Assembly: GCF_019320115.1 (NCBI RefSeq)
Contig: NC_089591.1
Coordinates: forward strand, 22,608,502 to 22,672,501
DNA from: Miscanthus floridulus
Lineage: Eukaryota; Streptophyta; Magnoliopsida; Poales; Poaceae
Reading direction: 5' to 3'
Length of the DNA stretch: 64,000 nucleotides
Position 1 is the stretch's first letter, and every line of letters begins with the position of its first letter. Both the position numbers and the translations under genes were made by a program. Under the pieces are notes generated by a model. It was not told where the DNA came from. It saw only the letters and a list, made by a program, of their open reading frames with translations, and did no database searches. Positions 45,078 through 56,819 of the stretch are shown here, piece after piece.

Positions 45078-48000
45078 ATGCAGATGACAAACACTCGCCG
45101 AACCACGTATGAGGCCGCTGAGCCCGGTGCCAACGGTGCAGGGACCGGTGGTGGTGGTGGTGGTGGTGGAAACCACAGCAACAACAATGAACCTCCTCAT
45201 GAACCGCATTTGCCACCTCCTCCCCCGTTTACCCCCGAAATGTTCCTCGCACAGCTACTCGGGAGTCAGCGCAACACAGAACAATCTCAGAAGAACATGG
45301 AGGATCTTCTCAGAACCATCGCCAACAACGTTCAACGTGGTAACAATCAAGGTGGTGGCATGGGAGTGAACCAATATAGCAGCTTCAAAGATTTCATGGA
45401 CACCAGGCCACCAGTCTTCAAGGAAGCAACAGAGCCACTTGATGCTGAGGAATGGATCAACACGATGGAAGATAAATTCCGTGTGTTGAGAATGACTGAG
45501 GTGCTAAAAACGGAGTATGCTGCACTTCAATTGCAAGGACCGGCGGGAATGTGGTGGAAGCACCATCGCACCACCTTCCCTCCAAATGCTCAGATTTCTT
45601 GGAGAGAGTTTGCTGAGGCCTTCCGCGGAGTCTATATTCCACCCGGGCTGACAGAGATGAAGTTGGGAGAGTTTCTGGCATTGAACCAGGGTACCAAAAC
45701 CGTGACGCAATACCTGCATGCTTTCAACAACTTATGTCGCTATGCTCCCGACATGGTTGACTCAGATGCTAAGAGAATAGCCAGTTTTAAGAGGGGTCTC
45801 AATCCAAAAATGATGAAGCATGTTGGTACCAACAACCACGTCAGATTCAACGATTTCATCAGTGACTGTCTGAAGCAGGAGAAGAATAACAACGCCAGCA
45901 CCGCAGCCAAGACACGCAAGAGAGCCTTCGAAGGTGGGCCGTCTCAAGCTAGAGCACCTATGGGAGGTCGTCCTCCTTATCGCCCATCGGCACCTGGCGC
46001 TAGATTCAGGCCACCTCAGCCAAGAAGTCAGAATTTCCGTGGACCTCAAAAGCCGTACAAGATGGCAGTACAGCCCAACAAAGCAGCCGCAACTGCGGTA
46101 CAAGGCAGTTCCAAGGGAGCTGTGGGATCTGCCGGGACAGTGAGAGGACCCTGCTATAACTGCGATCAACCCGGTCATTTCTCGAGGTTTTGTCCATACC
46201 CGCCCAAGAAGAAGCAGCAGACTTATAATGCTAGAGTGCACAGTACAACAGTGGATGAAATTCCAGAGGGAGAGCCCGTCACTGCTGGTAAGTTTACTGT
46301 CAATGAAAACCCTGCAGTTGTTCTATTTGATTCTGGATCATCGCATTCTTTTATGAGTCAAGCATTTGCACAGAAACATGAACAACTATGCACAGAATTG
46401 GGCTATGGTTACCGTATAAGTTCAGCAGGGGCTGATGTTTTGACCAACCGGATGGTTCGAGGGGCAACCCTTGAATTAGGTAGCAGGAAGTTCCGAGTGA
46501 ACTTGATAGTTATGCCTGGGTTAGTCTTGGATGTCATTATAGGGATGAATTGGATGAAGGATTGGGGAGCAGTCATAGATACTGGAGGTCGAGTACTTAC
46601 CCTTAAGGATCCCCTGGGTGAGGGTACTTTCCAAGTACCATTGCCTCGAAGAACAGACCTTATAAGTGTTACATGCGCTACGGCAGTCACTCCTATTCAT
46701 CAGATTCCGGTAGTGTGTGAATTCCCAGACGTATTCCCGGATGAGCTACCTGGTCTTCCGCCAGATAGAGAGATTGAGTTTGGAATTGAGTTAGTCCCCG
46801 GAACAGCTCCGATTTCAAGGAGGCCCTATCGGATGCCTCCCGACGAGTTAGCTGAGCTAAAGAAGCAATTAGAAGATTTGTCAAAGAAGGGGTTTATTCG
46901 GCCAAGCAAGTCTGAATGGGGATGTCCAGCTTTGTTTGTGAAGAAAAAGAAAGAGGGCACGTTGAGAATGTGCGTAGATTATAGGCCACTCAATGCTGTG
47001 ACCGTCAAAAATAAGTATCCCTTGCCACATATTGATGTCCTGTTTGACCAATTATCCAAGGCCAAGGTGTTCTCAAAAATAGATTTGAGATCCGATTATC
47101 ATCAGATCAAGATTAGGCCACAGGATATACCAAAAACTGCATTTTCCACCAGATACGGGTTGTATGAGTATCTTGTCATGTCTTTTGGCTTGACAAATGC
47201 TCCCGCATATTTTATGTTCTTGATGAATACAGTTTTCATGCCAGAATTGGATAAGTTTGTGGTAGTATTCATCGATGACATTCTGGTGTACTCCGAGAAT
47301 GAGAAAGATCACGAAGAGCATCTGAGAACTGTCTTGACCAGACTTAGAGATCATCAACTGTATGCTAAGTTTAGCAAATGCGAATTCTGGTTGAAGGAAG
47401 TTCCTTTCCTTGGTCACATTCTGTCAGAGAATGGAGTTTCAGTCGATCCAAGTAAGGTGCAAGAAGTTATGAATTGGAAAACACCGACCTCAGTTCCTGA
47501 GATTAGAAGTTTCTTAGGACTAGCGGGTTATTACCGTCGCTTTATACCAGATTTCTCAAAGATCGCCAAACCGATGACGAGTCTCCTACAGAAGGATCAC
47601 AAGTTTTTGTGGACAGAGGAGTGTGAAGCAGCTTTCCACACTTTGCGGAAACTGTTGACCACTGCTCCTGTTCTAGCACAACCGGATATAGAGAAGCCAT
47701 TTGATGTGTTTTGCGACGCATCAAAGACTGGATTGGGTTGTGTTCTTATGCAAGAAAGGAGAGTCATAGCTTATGCATCACGTCAATTGAGAAAGCACGA
47801 GGTCAACTATCCAACACATGATCTTGAACTTGCTGCAGTTGTGCACGCCCTAAAAATTTGGAGACATTATCTACTTGGTAATGTGTGCAATGTTTTCACG
47901 GATCACAAGAGTCTTAAGTATATCTTTACCCAACCAGAGCTAAACATGAGACAACGTAGATGGTTGGAATTGATCAAAGATTACAACCTGAATGTGCAAT

Positions 48001-49616
48001 ATCATCCTGGTAAAGCCAATGTAGTGGCAGATGCTTTGAGCAGAAAGTCACATTACTTGAATGTGCAGCCATTACTTGAAGATGGATTCGATCTAATGCA
48101 TCCTGCTGTGTTAAATAGTATTCAGATTAGTTGCTCTTTGGAGAGTAAGATAATAGAAGGTCAGAAAACTGACAAGGGGATATTCCACATCAAAGAGAAA
48201 ATAAAAGACAAGCCGTCTCAACACTTTAAAGTGGATGAACAGGGTGTGTTGTGGTTTAACAACCGTCTTGTGGTTCCCAAGGATCGAGAGCTTAGGAATA
48301 AACTCATGGATGAAGCTCACCTGTCTAAGCTATCTATCCATCCTGGAAGTAGTAAGATGTATCAAGAACTAAGATCTCGCTATTGGTGGACCAAAATGAA
48401 GAAAGAAATTACAGCATATGTTGTCAGATGTGACACATGTTGTCGAGTGAAAGCCATTCACATGAAACCTGCTGGTATGTTGCAACCTTTATCAGTCCCT
48501 AGTTGGAAGTGGGACGATATCAGTATGGATTTTATCACGGGTTTGCCCACTACTCAAAAAGGACATGATTCGATTTGGGTAATTGTGGACCGTCTTACCA
48601 AGACCGCTCATTTCTTGCCTGTCAAAACAGATTATCGACCACCTCAATATGCCGAGAAGTATATCGCAGAAATTGTGAGGTTGCATGGTATACCCAAGAC
48701 CATAATATCTGATAGAGGCTCATAGTTCACGGCTCATTTTTGGGAACATTTACACAAAGGCTTAGGAACTAGTTTAATTCGCAGTACCGCTTATCATCCT
48801 CAGACAGATGGTCAGACTGAACGAGTAAATGCTGTTTTGGAGGATATGTTGAGAGCCTGTGTATTGTCTTCCAAGGGATCATGGGAGTCATGGTTACCGT
48901 TAGCTGAGTTTTCTTATAATAATAGCTATCAAGAAAGCATCAAGATGGCCCCATTCGAAGCTTTATATGGTAGAAAATGTAGAACACCATTGAATTGGAT
49001 CGAGCCTGGTGATAGAAGGTATTATGGCATTGACTTTGTAGAAGAAGCCGAGAAGAAAGTTCATATTATTCAGCAGAATATGAAAGCTGCCCAATCACGT
49101 CAGAAAAGCTATGCAGACAAAAGAAGGAGACCCCTTGTGTTTGAAGTTGGTGATTATGTTTATCTGAAAGTCACACCAATGAAGAAGAAAAGGTTTGGAA
49201 TCCGAAGAAAGCTTGCCGCAAGATTCGTAGGACCATACAAGATCTTGGAACGAAGAGGCCCGGTAGCCTACAAGTTAGAGTTACCTGAGACAATGAGTAC
49301 CGTTTTCCCAGTTTTCCATGTATCACACCTCAAGAAATGTTTGCGTGTTCCGGAGGAAAGAATAGAACCTCGAGGTATCCAACTCAAATCAGATTTGGTG
49401 TATCGTGAACAACCAGTCCGAGTGTTAGACACTAAGGAACGTGCTACTCGGAATAGTGTGGTAAAAACTTACAAGATACAGTGGGATCATCATGATGAGG
49501 GAGATGCAACTTGGGAAACAGGAGAGTATCTACAAAAAGCTTATGAAGAATTTTATAACAAATGGTTCGTAACCCAAATCTCGGGACGAGATTTTTATAA
49601 GGAGGGAGGGCTGTAA
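45078..49616 (+). pseudogene. Tekay gag-pol polyprotein with chromodomain, one nonsense codon
   Basis: A single frame of 1,512 codons broken once, by TAG at 48723-48725 (codon 1216), where the integrase motif DRGSQ has Gln. Order: gag with Gly-rich and Pro-rich start and capsid-like block (about 85-260); zinc knuckle [14 protein letters not shown] (359-372); protease DSGSS (D418); RT with FIDDIL (DD 733-734); RNase H FCDAS (D880); integrase HHCC finger (H1081, C1118, C1121) and DDE triad D1151, D1212, E1248 with the 35-residue D-E spacing; GPY/F-like end; chromodomain (about 1445-1500, VLDTKERATRN...YKIQWDHH...ATWE). The stop TAA lies inside the 3' LTR. RT has DLRSDYHQ where DLRSGYHQ is usual. 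Without readthrough, the product ends before the last catalytic residue. Confidence 0.95.
49599..49610 (+). other. Polypurine tract of the Tekay element
   Basis: AAGGAGGGAGGG, one base before the 3' LTR. It primes plus-strand synthesis and at the same time codes for the last residues of pol. Confidence 0.93.
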
Positions 49617-52600
49617 CACCCCCGGTGTTATTCTTGCCTAATTGCACTTGCATTTCATATTCATGAGCATCATTCATCAATTCATGAGCATATGTCACTT
49701 GAAACATGTGAAACATGACTTTGAAACAAATGTATCATTTCAAGTGTTTTCATCATTTCAGTACCTTTAGTGCTTGATTATTGTATGACCAATGTGTGAT
49801 ATAGCTAAATCTATTGTTAAACATCTTAGCTATGCTTAGAAAGTCATTAGGAACAATGTTCAAGTTGATCATTTTGCCCAATTAAGATTTCAAATCATGG
49901 TTTGACTTGTTTTGACCCTAGGACTTTTTGGTTTGACTGTTTAAAAAGTACCACTTGGAATGTTTGCATGTCTGAGCAACCTAAAGCAAAGTTGTAGGGA
50001 ATTTAATTCTAAGCAACTTTCATTTTTGGTACATTTTTAAAAGAGGTCATTTTCTTGCTCAAAATAATGTATGAAAGATGGCATTTTAAAAATTTCTTAA
50101 AAATCAATTGAAAAATTCCATTTCTATTTTTCTGGGCCGCCGCCTCGTTTTTGGCCTGCCAGCCGAAGCCGGCCCAGCGAGCTCCCGCGCGCCCCGCGCC
50201 TCGCCTCGCTCGGCCCAGCCCAGCACCGCGCCAGCCCGGCCTGCCTCCGCGCGCCGCGCCTTCTTCTCCCGCGCGCCGTGCCCGTCGCCGCGCCACGTCC
50301 CGAACGCGTCAGGCGACGCCCGCCGCGTGTCCGCCACGCGCCCGGCTAGCCCTGACCGCGCAGCGCACTGGCGGACTTGAAGAGGAGCGCGCCCTGCTGC
50401 CAGCCGCACGCGCTCGGCCTTCACTCCTGCCGCGCTGCCCTTTTGCTCCGCCCTCGCCGAGCGCCCGAGCTCCGCCCTCGCCGCGAGCCCGAGCTCCGCC
50501 GGCGTCAAACTCCCTCACCACCGAGCCATTCTTCAATTCGTCGCGCCCGCAGCTCCGCCCCGCCTCCCTTTTGCTCACGCTCGCGCTTGCTCCGCCTTCC
50601 GAGCCCTGGGTAAGCCTCCCCGCGTCTCGCCGCCGACGGCCATGGCGCCGCTGTGCACGGCCGCCGTGGAATCCGCCTTCCCTCTCCCCTCCAGCCTCGC
50701 CTAGCGACCCTACCGAGCTCTCCTTCTCCTCGCGCGTCTCCTGCGCTCGCTCGCTGGCGCTGCCGTGGCCGGAGACGGCCGCCGGCCGCTGGCCGAGCCC
50801 CGCCGTCGCGCCAGAGCGCGCTCCGGCATGGCGCTCTGCCTCGGCTGGCCAGGCCGAGCCAGGCCGGGGGCTGACGCCCTGATGGGCCGTCTCCTCTTCC
50901 CCGCGCTCGGGCCGCGCAGGCCGGCTGTGGCCGTGGGCCAGTTCCATTCCGCAGGCCGGCCCAGCAACACTTAAGCGAATTGTTTTCTATTTATTATTTG
51001 TTATTTGAAATCAAGAATAGTTTGAAAAATGTTTGGATGATCAAACTTGTTCCAAATTTGTTGAAACAAAATTTGCTAGGTTCCTTATCACCAGATCTAC
51101 TTGGGAAAAATAATGCATGTCATTTTTGGGATACTTTTCTGTAGAACTTTATTTAATCATGAATATTGCTGATAACTTGAAAAATATGTAGAAAAATATA
51201 TAGGTTTCAGAAAAATATGATTTCAAGTTTGTTAATCTTCTTGTGTCATGTACTCCTTAGGAAAAATATATTTCATGCATGTGCTGTGGAAAAATTTTGA
51301 GGTGTAGTTCCAGCTCCTTTTATAACTGATTTTTGTTATTTTTGCTAGAGAGCAAACTTTGTATAAAACATGCATGTGGTAATTTTTGTACAGTCACTAT
51401 AAGCTATTAAGAACTTAGGAAAAATACTAATTCTGTTGTTTGACACTTTTCATAGTACAAAGTAATTTCATGCTCATTTTTATGCTATAGCTTGTCATTT
51501 TTGTGTAGGATGGTTTACTTATCCAAATGCCATGAAATTTTTATGGTAGTCTGTTTAGGGTGGTAGTATGCTACTGCAATTTTCTCAGATTTTTATGAGC
51601 ATCAGAAATATAGGTTGCTATTCAAACCTGTTATTAACTAGGGTTTAGGCAAGTGTTGCTTTAAGGGTGATTAAGAAATTAGTAAGCTTTGGTGTATCTT
51701 TGAAGCATTTCATAAGATATGTTAACTTAACATATTAGTAGTAGAACAGAATGCAGTAGAGGACATGTGCTTATAGTATAGTTTCTTGGATGATGTTGAC
51801 TACCTTGTGTTTCAACATATCCATTGCATTCATCTCCTTCGATGCACCGTTTGCATAATCACTTACGCGCATTGCATCATACAGGATCGCAAACCGAGAA
51901 CCCAGTCGTCATACCCGAGGAGCCCGAGGAGCAGCTCGAGGTGCAGCAGCAGGAAGTGCCAGAAGCCGACGAGGAGGACGTTGAGGAACTTCCGGAGTGC
52001 CCCGATCACCGTCCGAGCTCCTTCAAGAGAGGCAAGCCCCGGAGCATTTTTCTCCCGGTTTGCAAATTAATTAATTAAATGCTTTACTTTAATTGATGCA
52101 TTACGTTCAGGAGTTGTTTGCAACTGTTGCTGCATTATACCTTGTTTACCTTTGTTATACTATATCCTTGTTACCCTGGTATCCGCAGTCGAGTCAATGC
52201 TTAGCTGGCTTAGACCGGTAGAAGTCGGGTGATTTCCTGTCACCTGCGAGCTATAGGTGGTTACCTGGATCTGCTTGGATGACTATGAAGTCATAGTATA
52301 ACTAAGTGTTAAATGAAGTTGAGACCGGACGGAGACTTGCAGAGTTTTGAACTGTAGTGTTTCCGTCTGTGTCGATTAAGGACCGACCGTTGTTGGGCCT
52401 CGAGTCATGTTGAACGCATGCCTTACATTTAGCTGGCCGGATAAAGTACCTTCCGACCGCGAAGCTGGGAGATTTTTCGGGCCGAGTAGATTGCCCGCAA
52501 CGCACTGTACCGGAGCAGGTGTGGTAGGACACGGGGGCGGGATGATAAGACCAAAGTGCAGTCGGTCGGCCCCCGGGTACATGTGGTTCCTGGCAAACTC

Positions 52601-53504
52601 GAGATTCCTGGAAAGTTGACTCGGTGATCAATATCTCACTTTAGCGGGTGAGTGAGGTTTGTGTAAGGAATAAATCACCAGCTGGTTAGGAATCGATTCG
52701 AATCGCCATCGCTCCTGGATAGTGAGCACTTGACTTGAGTTACTTCATCGTAGTAAATGCTATGGAACACTTGGACGGTTATAGTGAATATGACAGTATG
52801 GAAATTGTTTAATGATCATTGGTTATCATTCTCTGCTTAATCACATGTTTACTCTAGCATAGGTGCAAATCTAGTTGACAGGTTAATAATAATTAACTTG
52901 GCAATAATGCTTTTAGACAGGTTCTTGAATTGCTAAAAATGCTTCTTTTTGCAAATGAGTCAGCTACCCTACTATAAAGCCCTTCATAATCCTTGGTGTC
53001 ATTATTTTCGGTTATGTCGGGTAAGTCTGGCTGAGTACATTCTCGTACTCAGGGTTTTATTCCCACTTGTTGCAGATGGGCAGATGTACTATGGCTACTG
53101 TATCAACTGCCTGTATCCTGCGATGGGTGATGCTTAGGACCATGGGCATGGTCATTCCTTACGTCTCATCTGATGCTTTTGTTGGAGATGATCATTAGCT
53201 GGCACTATATTTGAACTCCGTGTGAGTGTGTGTGGTTTTAAGCAAATGACTTCCGCTACTTTTTATTCGAACTTGTTTTGTAATAACTATGTTTAAACTC
53301 TGATGTATCTGTTATGCAAACTTTTATGTAATATGTGATTGGTGACCGCTAAACTTAGTACGATCATGGCTGGGACATGAGTTGGTTTGAAATCCTTCGT
53401 GATTTCACGGACTACCGGGTTATACGGGCTTAAGTTTGCTAAAGCGTCTGCGCTGGCGGATGATTTTCTTACTTAATTTCGTATAATTGGTCGGTTCTGT
53501 CACA
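49612..53504 (+). repeat. 3' LTR of the Tekay element
   Basis: 3,893 bp, the same length as the 5' LTR. It contains a GC island (50125-50975), the acidic frame (51887-52078) and TATAAA (52973-52978). Three differences seen from the 5' LTR (50913, 52125, 52389), all transitions. Confidence 0.97.
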
Positions 53505-53509
53505 AAGTA
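53505..53509. other. Target-site duplication, right copy (AAGTA)
   Basis: Matches 39042-39046. Confidence 0.97.
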
Positions 53510-54640
53510 CCTCTAGCCTTGCTGTGACGTAGAGGAAGACCATCTCCATAGACTATCTAGTGGAGCTTCTTGTTTGAAGTGTCACCCCTGAGGAGTTGTT
53601 CTAGGTGGTTATAGGATATTCGCTCTGGCCGACCATCGAGCATAAAGCCAATGAAGTCATGCTTTGGATGAATCCACACTATTGCATAGAATTGACGCAC
53701 CTAGCTTATCACAATTTGATCAGCCTCACTGAAATGGAGAACAAAGTCTGGGAACCGCTCAAAGAGGGGCCAGATGGGTATACCAGCTGCTCTCTCAAGC
53801 TCATCCCAACCAAGTATCCTTTGGTCAACTAGTGTCATCCCACTAGCATGGTAGCTCCTGAAGAAACTCTCCTGAGTCACAGTTTAGAACTATGATTTTG
53901 TGCTAGGCTCTTTGAGGAGTGGAAACCAGAACTCAATATCACAGAACCTGATGCTCCATATCTTCTTTGAATTGTAATACTAAAAGTCATAGAACTAAAC
54001 CACCACTTTCTTTCTCACAATATTACTTCTCCTCATAGCACCATTGGCATACACCAAACCTCCTCGACTGCTCCTTGTACCACCATTGGCAGACATCAAA
54101 TTACCTCCACGACTGCTCCTCGTACCACCAATTATGGCACACATCAAATTACCTCCTCGACTGCTCCTAGTACCACCAATTGTGGCACACATCGAACCTC
54201 CACGAGTGCGAGCACCTACGCCCCCATGAGTAGCTATAGATTTGATCCAAGAAGGTGCAAAGTGACTAGTCTGGTTTTTGGAGCGAAACTCAGTCATTTG
54301 CTGTAGTTGTTCCTTAGTGAGCTCCTCCTCCCTAAGTTTCATTTCAGCACTCTCCTCACACTGCTACTATCGACGGGCCATTTGAGTCCGCCTATGAGAA
54401 TTCCTGGACTCCAAGGCTAGCATAGCTTTGGTTGCTTCTTCCTCGGCCTCTTGGATACTATCTGCCTTCCTCTGCCTGTTCCTAGGCTGTGGTGGTGCTT
54501 GTTCCTCTGCTTCAGGGACACTGCGAACCTTCCTCTGGCTCTTTCTGGGCTGTGGGGGTGCTTATTCCTCTACTTCTCGAAGAATGGTTGCCTGCCTCTG
54601 GCTCTTTCTAGGATGTGGTAGTTCTACCTGCTTTGATTTA
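53505..54640 (-). pseudogene. Transposon-type protein, 5' part (interrupted by the Tekay insertion)
   Basis: Minus strand. The start is uncertain. An N-terminal Arg/Lys/Glu-rich region contains two QRKRRK-like repeats (PRKSQRKVRSVPEAEEQAP) around 54430-54600. Then KLREEELTKEQLQQMTEFR, a GGTRSSRGGNLM repeat in about four copies (54040-54200), and a conserved block with WDELERAAGIPIWPLFERF and FYAIVWIHPKHDFIGFML lead to the insertion site. Stops are mostly TAG. The frame crosses the Tekay insertion without a shift and continues at 39041. A TE-associated function is likely; the exact family is not certain. Confidence 0.55.
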
Positions 54641-54772
54641 ACTCAGGCCACATACAACAATCAGAAAAAATTACACATGCATTTTATCAAACACCATAAA
54701 TTCACGAAGAAAAAAGAGATCATGGACGGCCTCACCATGTCGAGGCAAGAAGGCAATCTCGATCAACTTGTG

Positions 54773-55943
54773 TAACAACCTAGGTTTTTGTGCAACCAAA
54801 AATATGAATTTTTTAAAAATTTTCCTACAATGTGTGAAGCATGTAGTCGCTAGGTCAAACCTGAGTTAAACCTAGGAGAGATCACCAATAAATAGATGCA
54901 TTCATATAGGTTTGATTGTAGGAGTATACCCTGTTCTTGAGTTAACTTTGAGTTGAGTCTTGTTTGGAGTTTGGAGTGCACAAAGCCATAGCAAATTCAT
55001 CTCAAATCCTTTTGGATTCCTCTCAATTCTCTAATCATAAAAGGAAAAATCCTTTTTTCCTTAATAACTTCTCATCTAGCCCAAGTCAGCCCACTCCCTT
55101 TCTCTCCCTTCCCTCACCCGCCAGCCTAGCCGGCCTCTTAGCCCAACAGCACCATAGGCCCATCTCACCTTCCCCTTCTACCGTTGGCCCATCCCACGCC
55201 TGAGGCCCACTCCGCGACCACCAGTCCTAGCCAGCCTCTCTACTCAGGCATGGCCCACCTGACCTAGCCGTGCGCCTCTACACCTAAACCCTATGGAGCG
55301 GATGCGCTCCCTAGGTGCCGCCGCTGCCGCCTAGAAATGGTGCCCCCACTCTACTAACATGGTGTCCCACCATTGGCCGGTCAAACCACATCATGGATCA
55401 ATGAATTGGCCTACCAGGTGTGTTTTCTCCACACCTATGACATCCTGGCCCCACCCCCATGTCAGCGCACCCATTGGCTGGGCCAGGAATCGGAAGCCAC
55501 ATCCACGTTTGGGGAAGCTGACCCCGGTGCCACCAGCCTACCTCAGCATCCATACCTGGGCACCAAGGATGCACGCCGTGTGCTCGAAGCACAAAAGCCA
55601 AGGATCCTCGCCGTCCAATAGTGCCTAGGCACACCTCCGAACCCTAGCCGCGTGCTATTTAAGCCATGGCCACTGCTCCTCCCGTTCCTTTCCCAACTAG
55701 CCACCACCGCTCCTGTGCCCCCCTTCCTCGACCTTTGGCTTTCAGCCACGCTGCAGCTAAGCGCCACCGTGCCATAGCCGCCCACGGCCGCACCGTGCCC
55801 ACCTCTACCACCGACGGCCGCAGCCGTGATGTCATAGCCGTCCACGCAGCATGCCCACCTATCTATGTCTTGCTCAACTACGATGTCCCCCATGGTCGAG
55901 CCTCCTCTACGATGCCGCGCTCCGCCTCGACCCTGCCTAGAAC
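54773..55943 (+). repeat. Truncated LTR-like fragment starting TGTAACA
   Basis: It starts TGTAACAACCTAGG and copies the layout of the Tekay LTR (AT-rich 300 bp, then a GC-rich Pro/Ala/Arg-coding-like island at about 55080-55930), but the sequence is diverged. It has no LTR end and is followed by a second TGTAACACC start. Open frames inside are compositional. Confidence 0.45.
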
Positions 55944-56259
55944 TGTAACACCCTAAAATATCATTTACAAATTAGTAATTTATTTTGAGCATTTATTTAA
56001 TTTTATATGTATTTTTAACCTAGGCTAAATAATAAATTTTGGTTAAATAAAATTAACTATAAGCTTTAAAAACATGTTTGTTGCATTCATGCCGAAGCAT
56101 ACTATTTTTGGTTGAGTGTAGGGCTAGATGGTTTGAGGTTGAATTCAAATTTCATTTGAATTTGATCAAATTTCAAAGATATAGAAATAGAAAAGGATTT
56201 GATTTTGAAAAAAAAACTCTCTTTTGTCTCTTCTAGCCCAACCCTAGGCGCTTATAACC
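55944..56259 (+). repeat. Second truncated LTR-like fragment
   Basis: TGTAACACCCTAAAATATC opens an AT-rich stretch of the type seen at the start of Tekay-like LTRs; it ends within about 310 bp. Confidence 0.4.
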
Positions 56260-56511
56260 ACACCATCAGGAGAAAGAATTTAGTATGAGGGTATTCAACC
56301 TTCACCTGGGGAATATGACAATGGGAATGATCTATTAGAAGGTGTGAACACTAAGGATAGTAAAGTGGACTATGAGTTTCTAGATGATGGTGTAGAGGAA
56401 CAAACACCCTTGGAGGAGCTCTATTCGACAGATGATTATACTTATGAAGATTATCCGGTTAGGATCTTAGAAATACGACTTGATCCTCACCACGCGGGGG
56501 ACTTCTTCTGA
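56260..56511 (+). pseudogene. Acidic coding fragment, probably retrotransposon
   Basis: Open without a clear start: GEYDNGNDLLEGVN...LDDGVEEQTPLEELYSTDDY and YEDYPVRILEIR, ending in TGA about 56509. The last part has the flavour of the segment before a chromodomain in Gypsy pol, but it is too short to place. Confidence 0.3.
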
Positions 56512-56514
56512 TGA

Positions 56515-56770
56515 CTGTTGTTTCTGACCCTGGCACCACGTGACTACGTCACCTACTGTTAGTCTCAGTGACTAAGTGGGCACACTTCACCTTGCGGTGA
56601 ATGTGTTTTTTCTCATTTCGGGGCTACACCCAGGGACTGACTGCCTGCTCGGCTGGTCTTCTACTTTTCTCCTACTTTGGACCCTGGCACCACGTGACTA
56701 TGTCACCTACTGACAGGCTCGGGGACTAAGTGGGCACACTTCACCTTGCGGTGAGTGTGTTTGCTTTAAT
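56515..56770 (+). repeat. Inverted fragment of the Tat 155-bp repeat
   Basis: GACCCTGGCACCACGTGACTA...CTAAGTGGGCACACTTCACCTTGCGGTGA occurs twice (about 56527 and 56689). It is the reverse complement of the units at 4379-4620 and 16055-16296. Confidence 0.75.
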
Positions 56771-56819
56771 CTAGAAGACTCCGCATCTCTTGGAGCTAAA
56801 GACGACTATCTCCATTTCT

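Larger units (their letters stand above)
39047..53504 (+). mobile_element. Complete Tekay/Del-type chromovirus (Ty3/Gypsy), 14,458 bp
   Basis: Two 3,893-bp LTRs, a tRNA-iMet primer site, an extra ORF with a histone H3-like N-terminus, gag-pol with protease, RT, RNase H, integrase and chromodomain, a polypurine tract, and a perfect 5-bp target duplication. Very long LTRs and this domain order fit the Tekay/Del clade. The LTRs differ at only three sites that I found, so the insertion is very recent. One nonsense codon in integrase is the only break seen in gag-pol. Confidence 0.96.

Noticed and set aside
53995..54342. Gly/Arg-rich RNA-binding (RGG) protein
   Set aside because: The GGTRSSRGG repeat is part of a longer decayed transposon frame; the RGG impression comes from a local tandem repeat.
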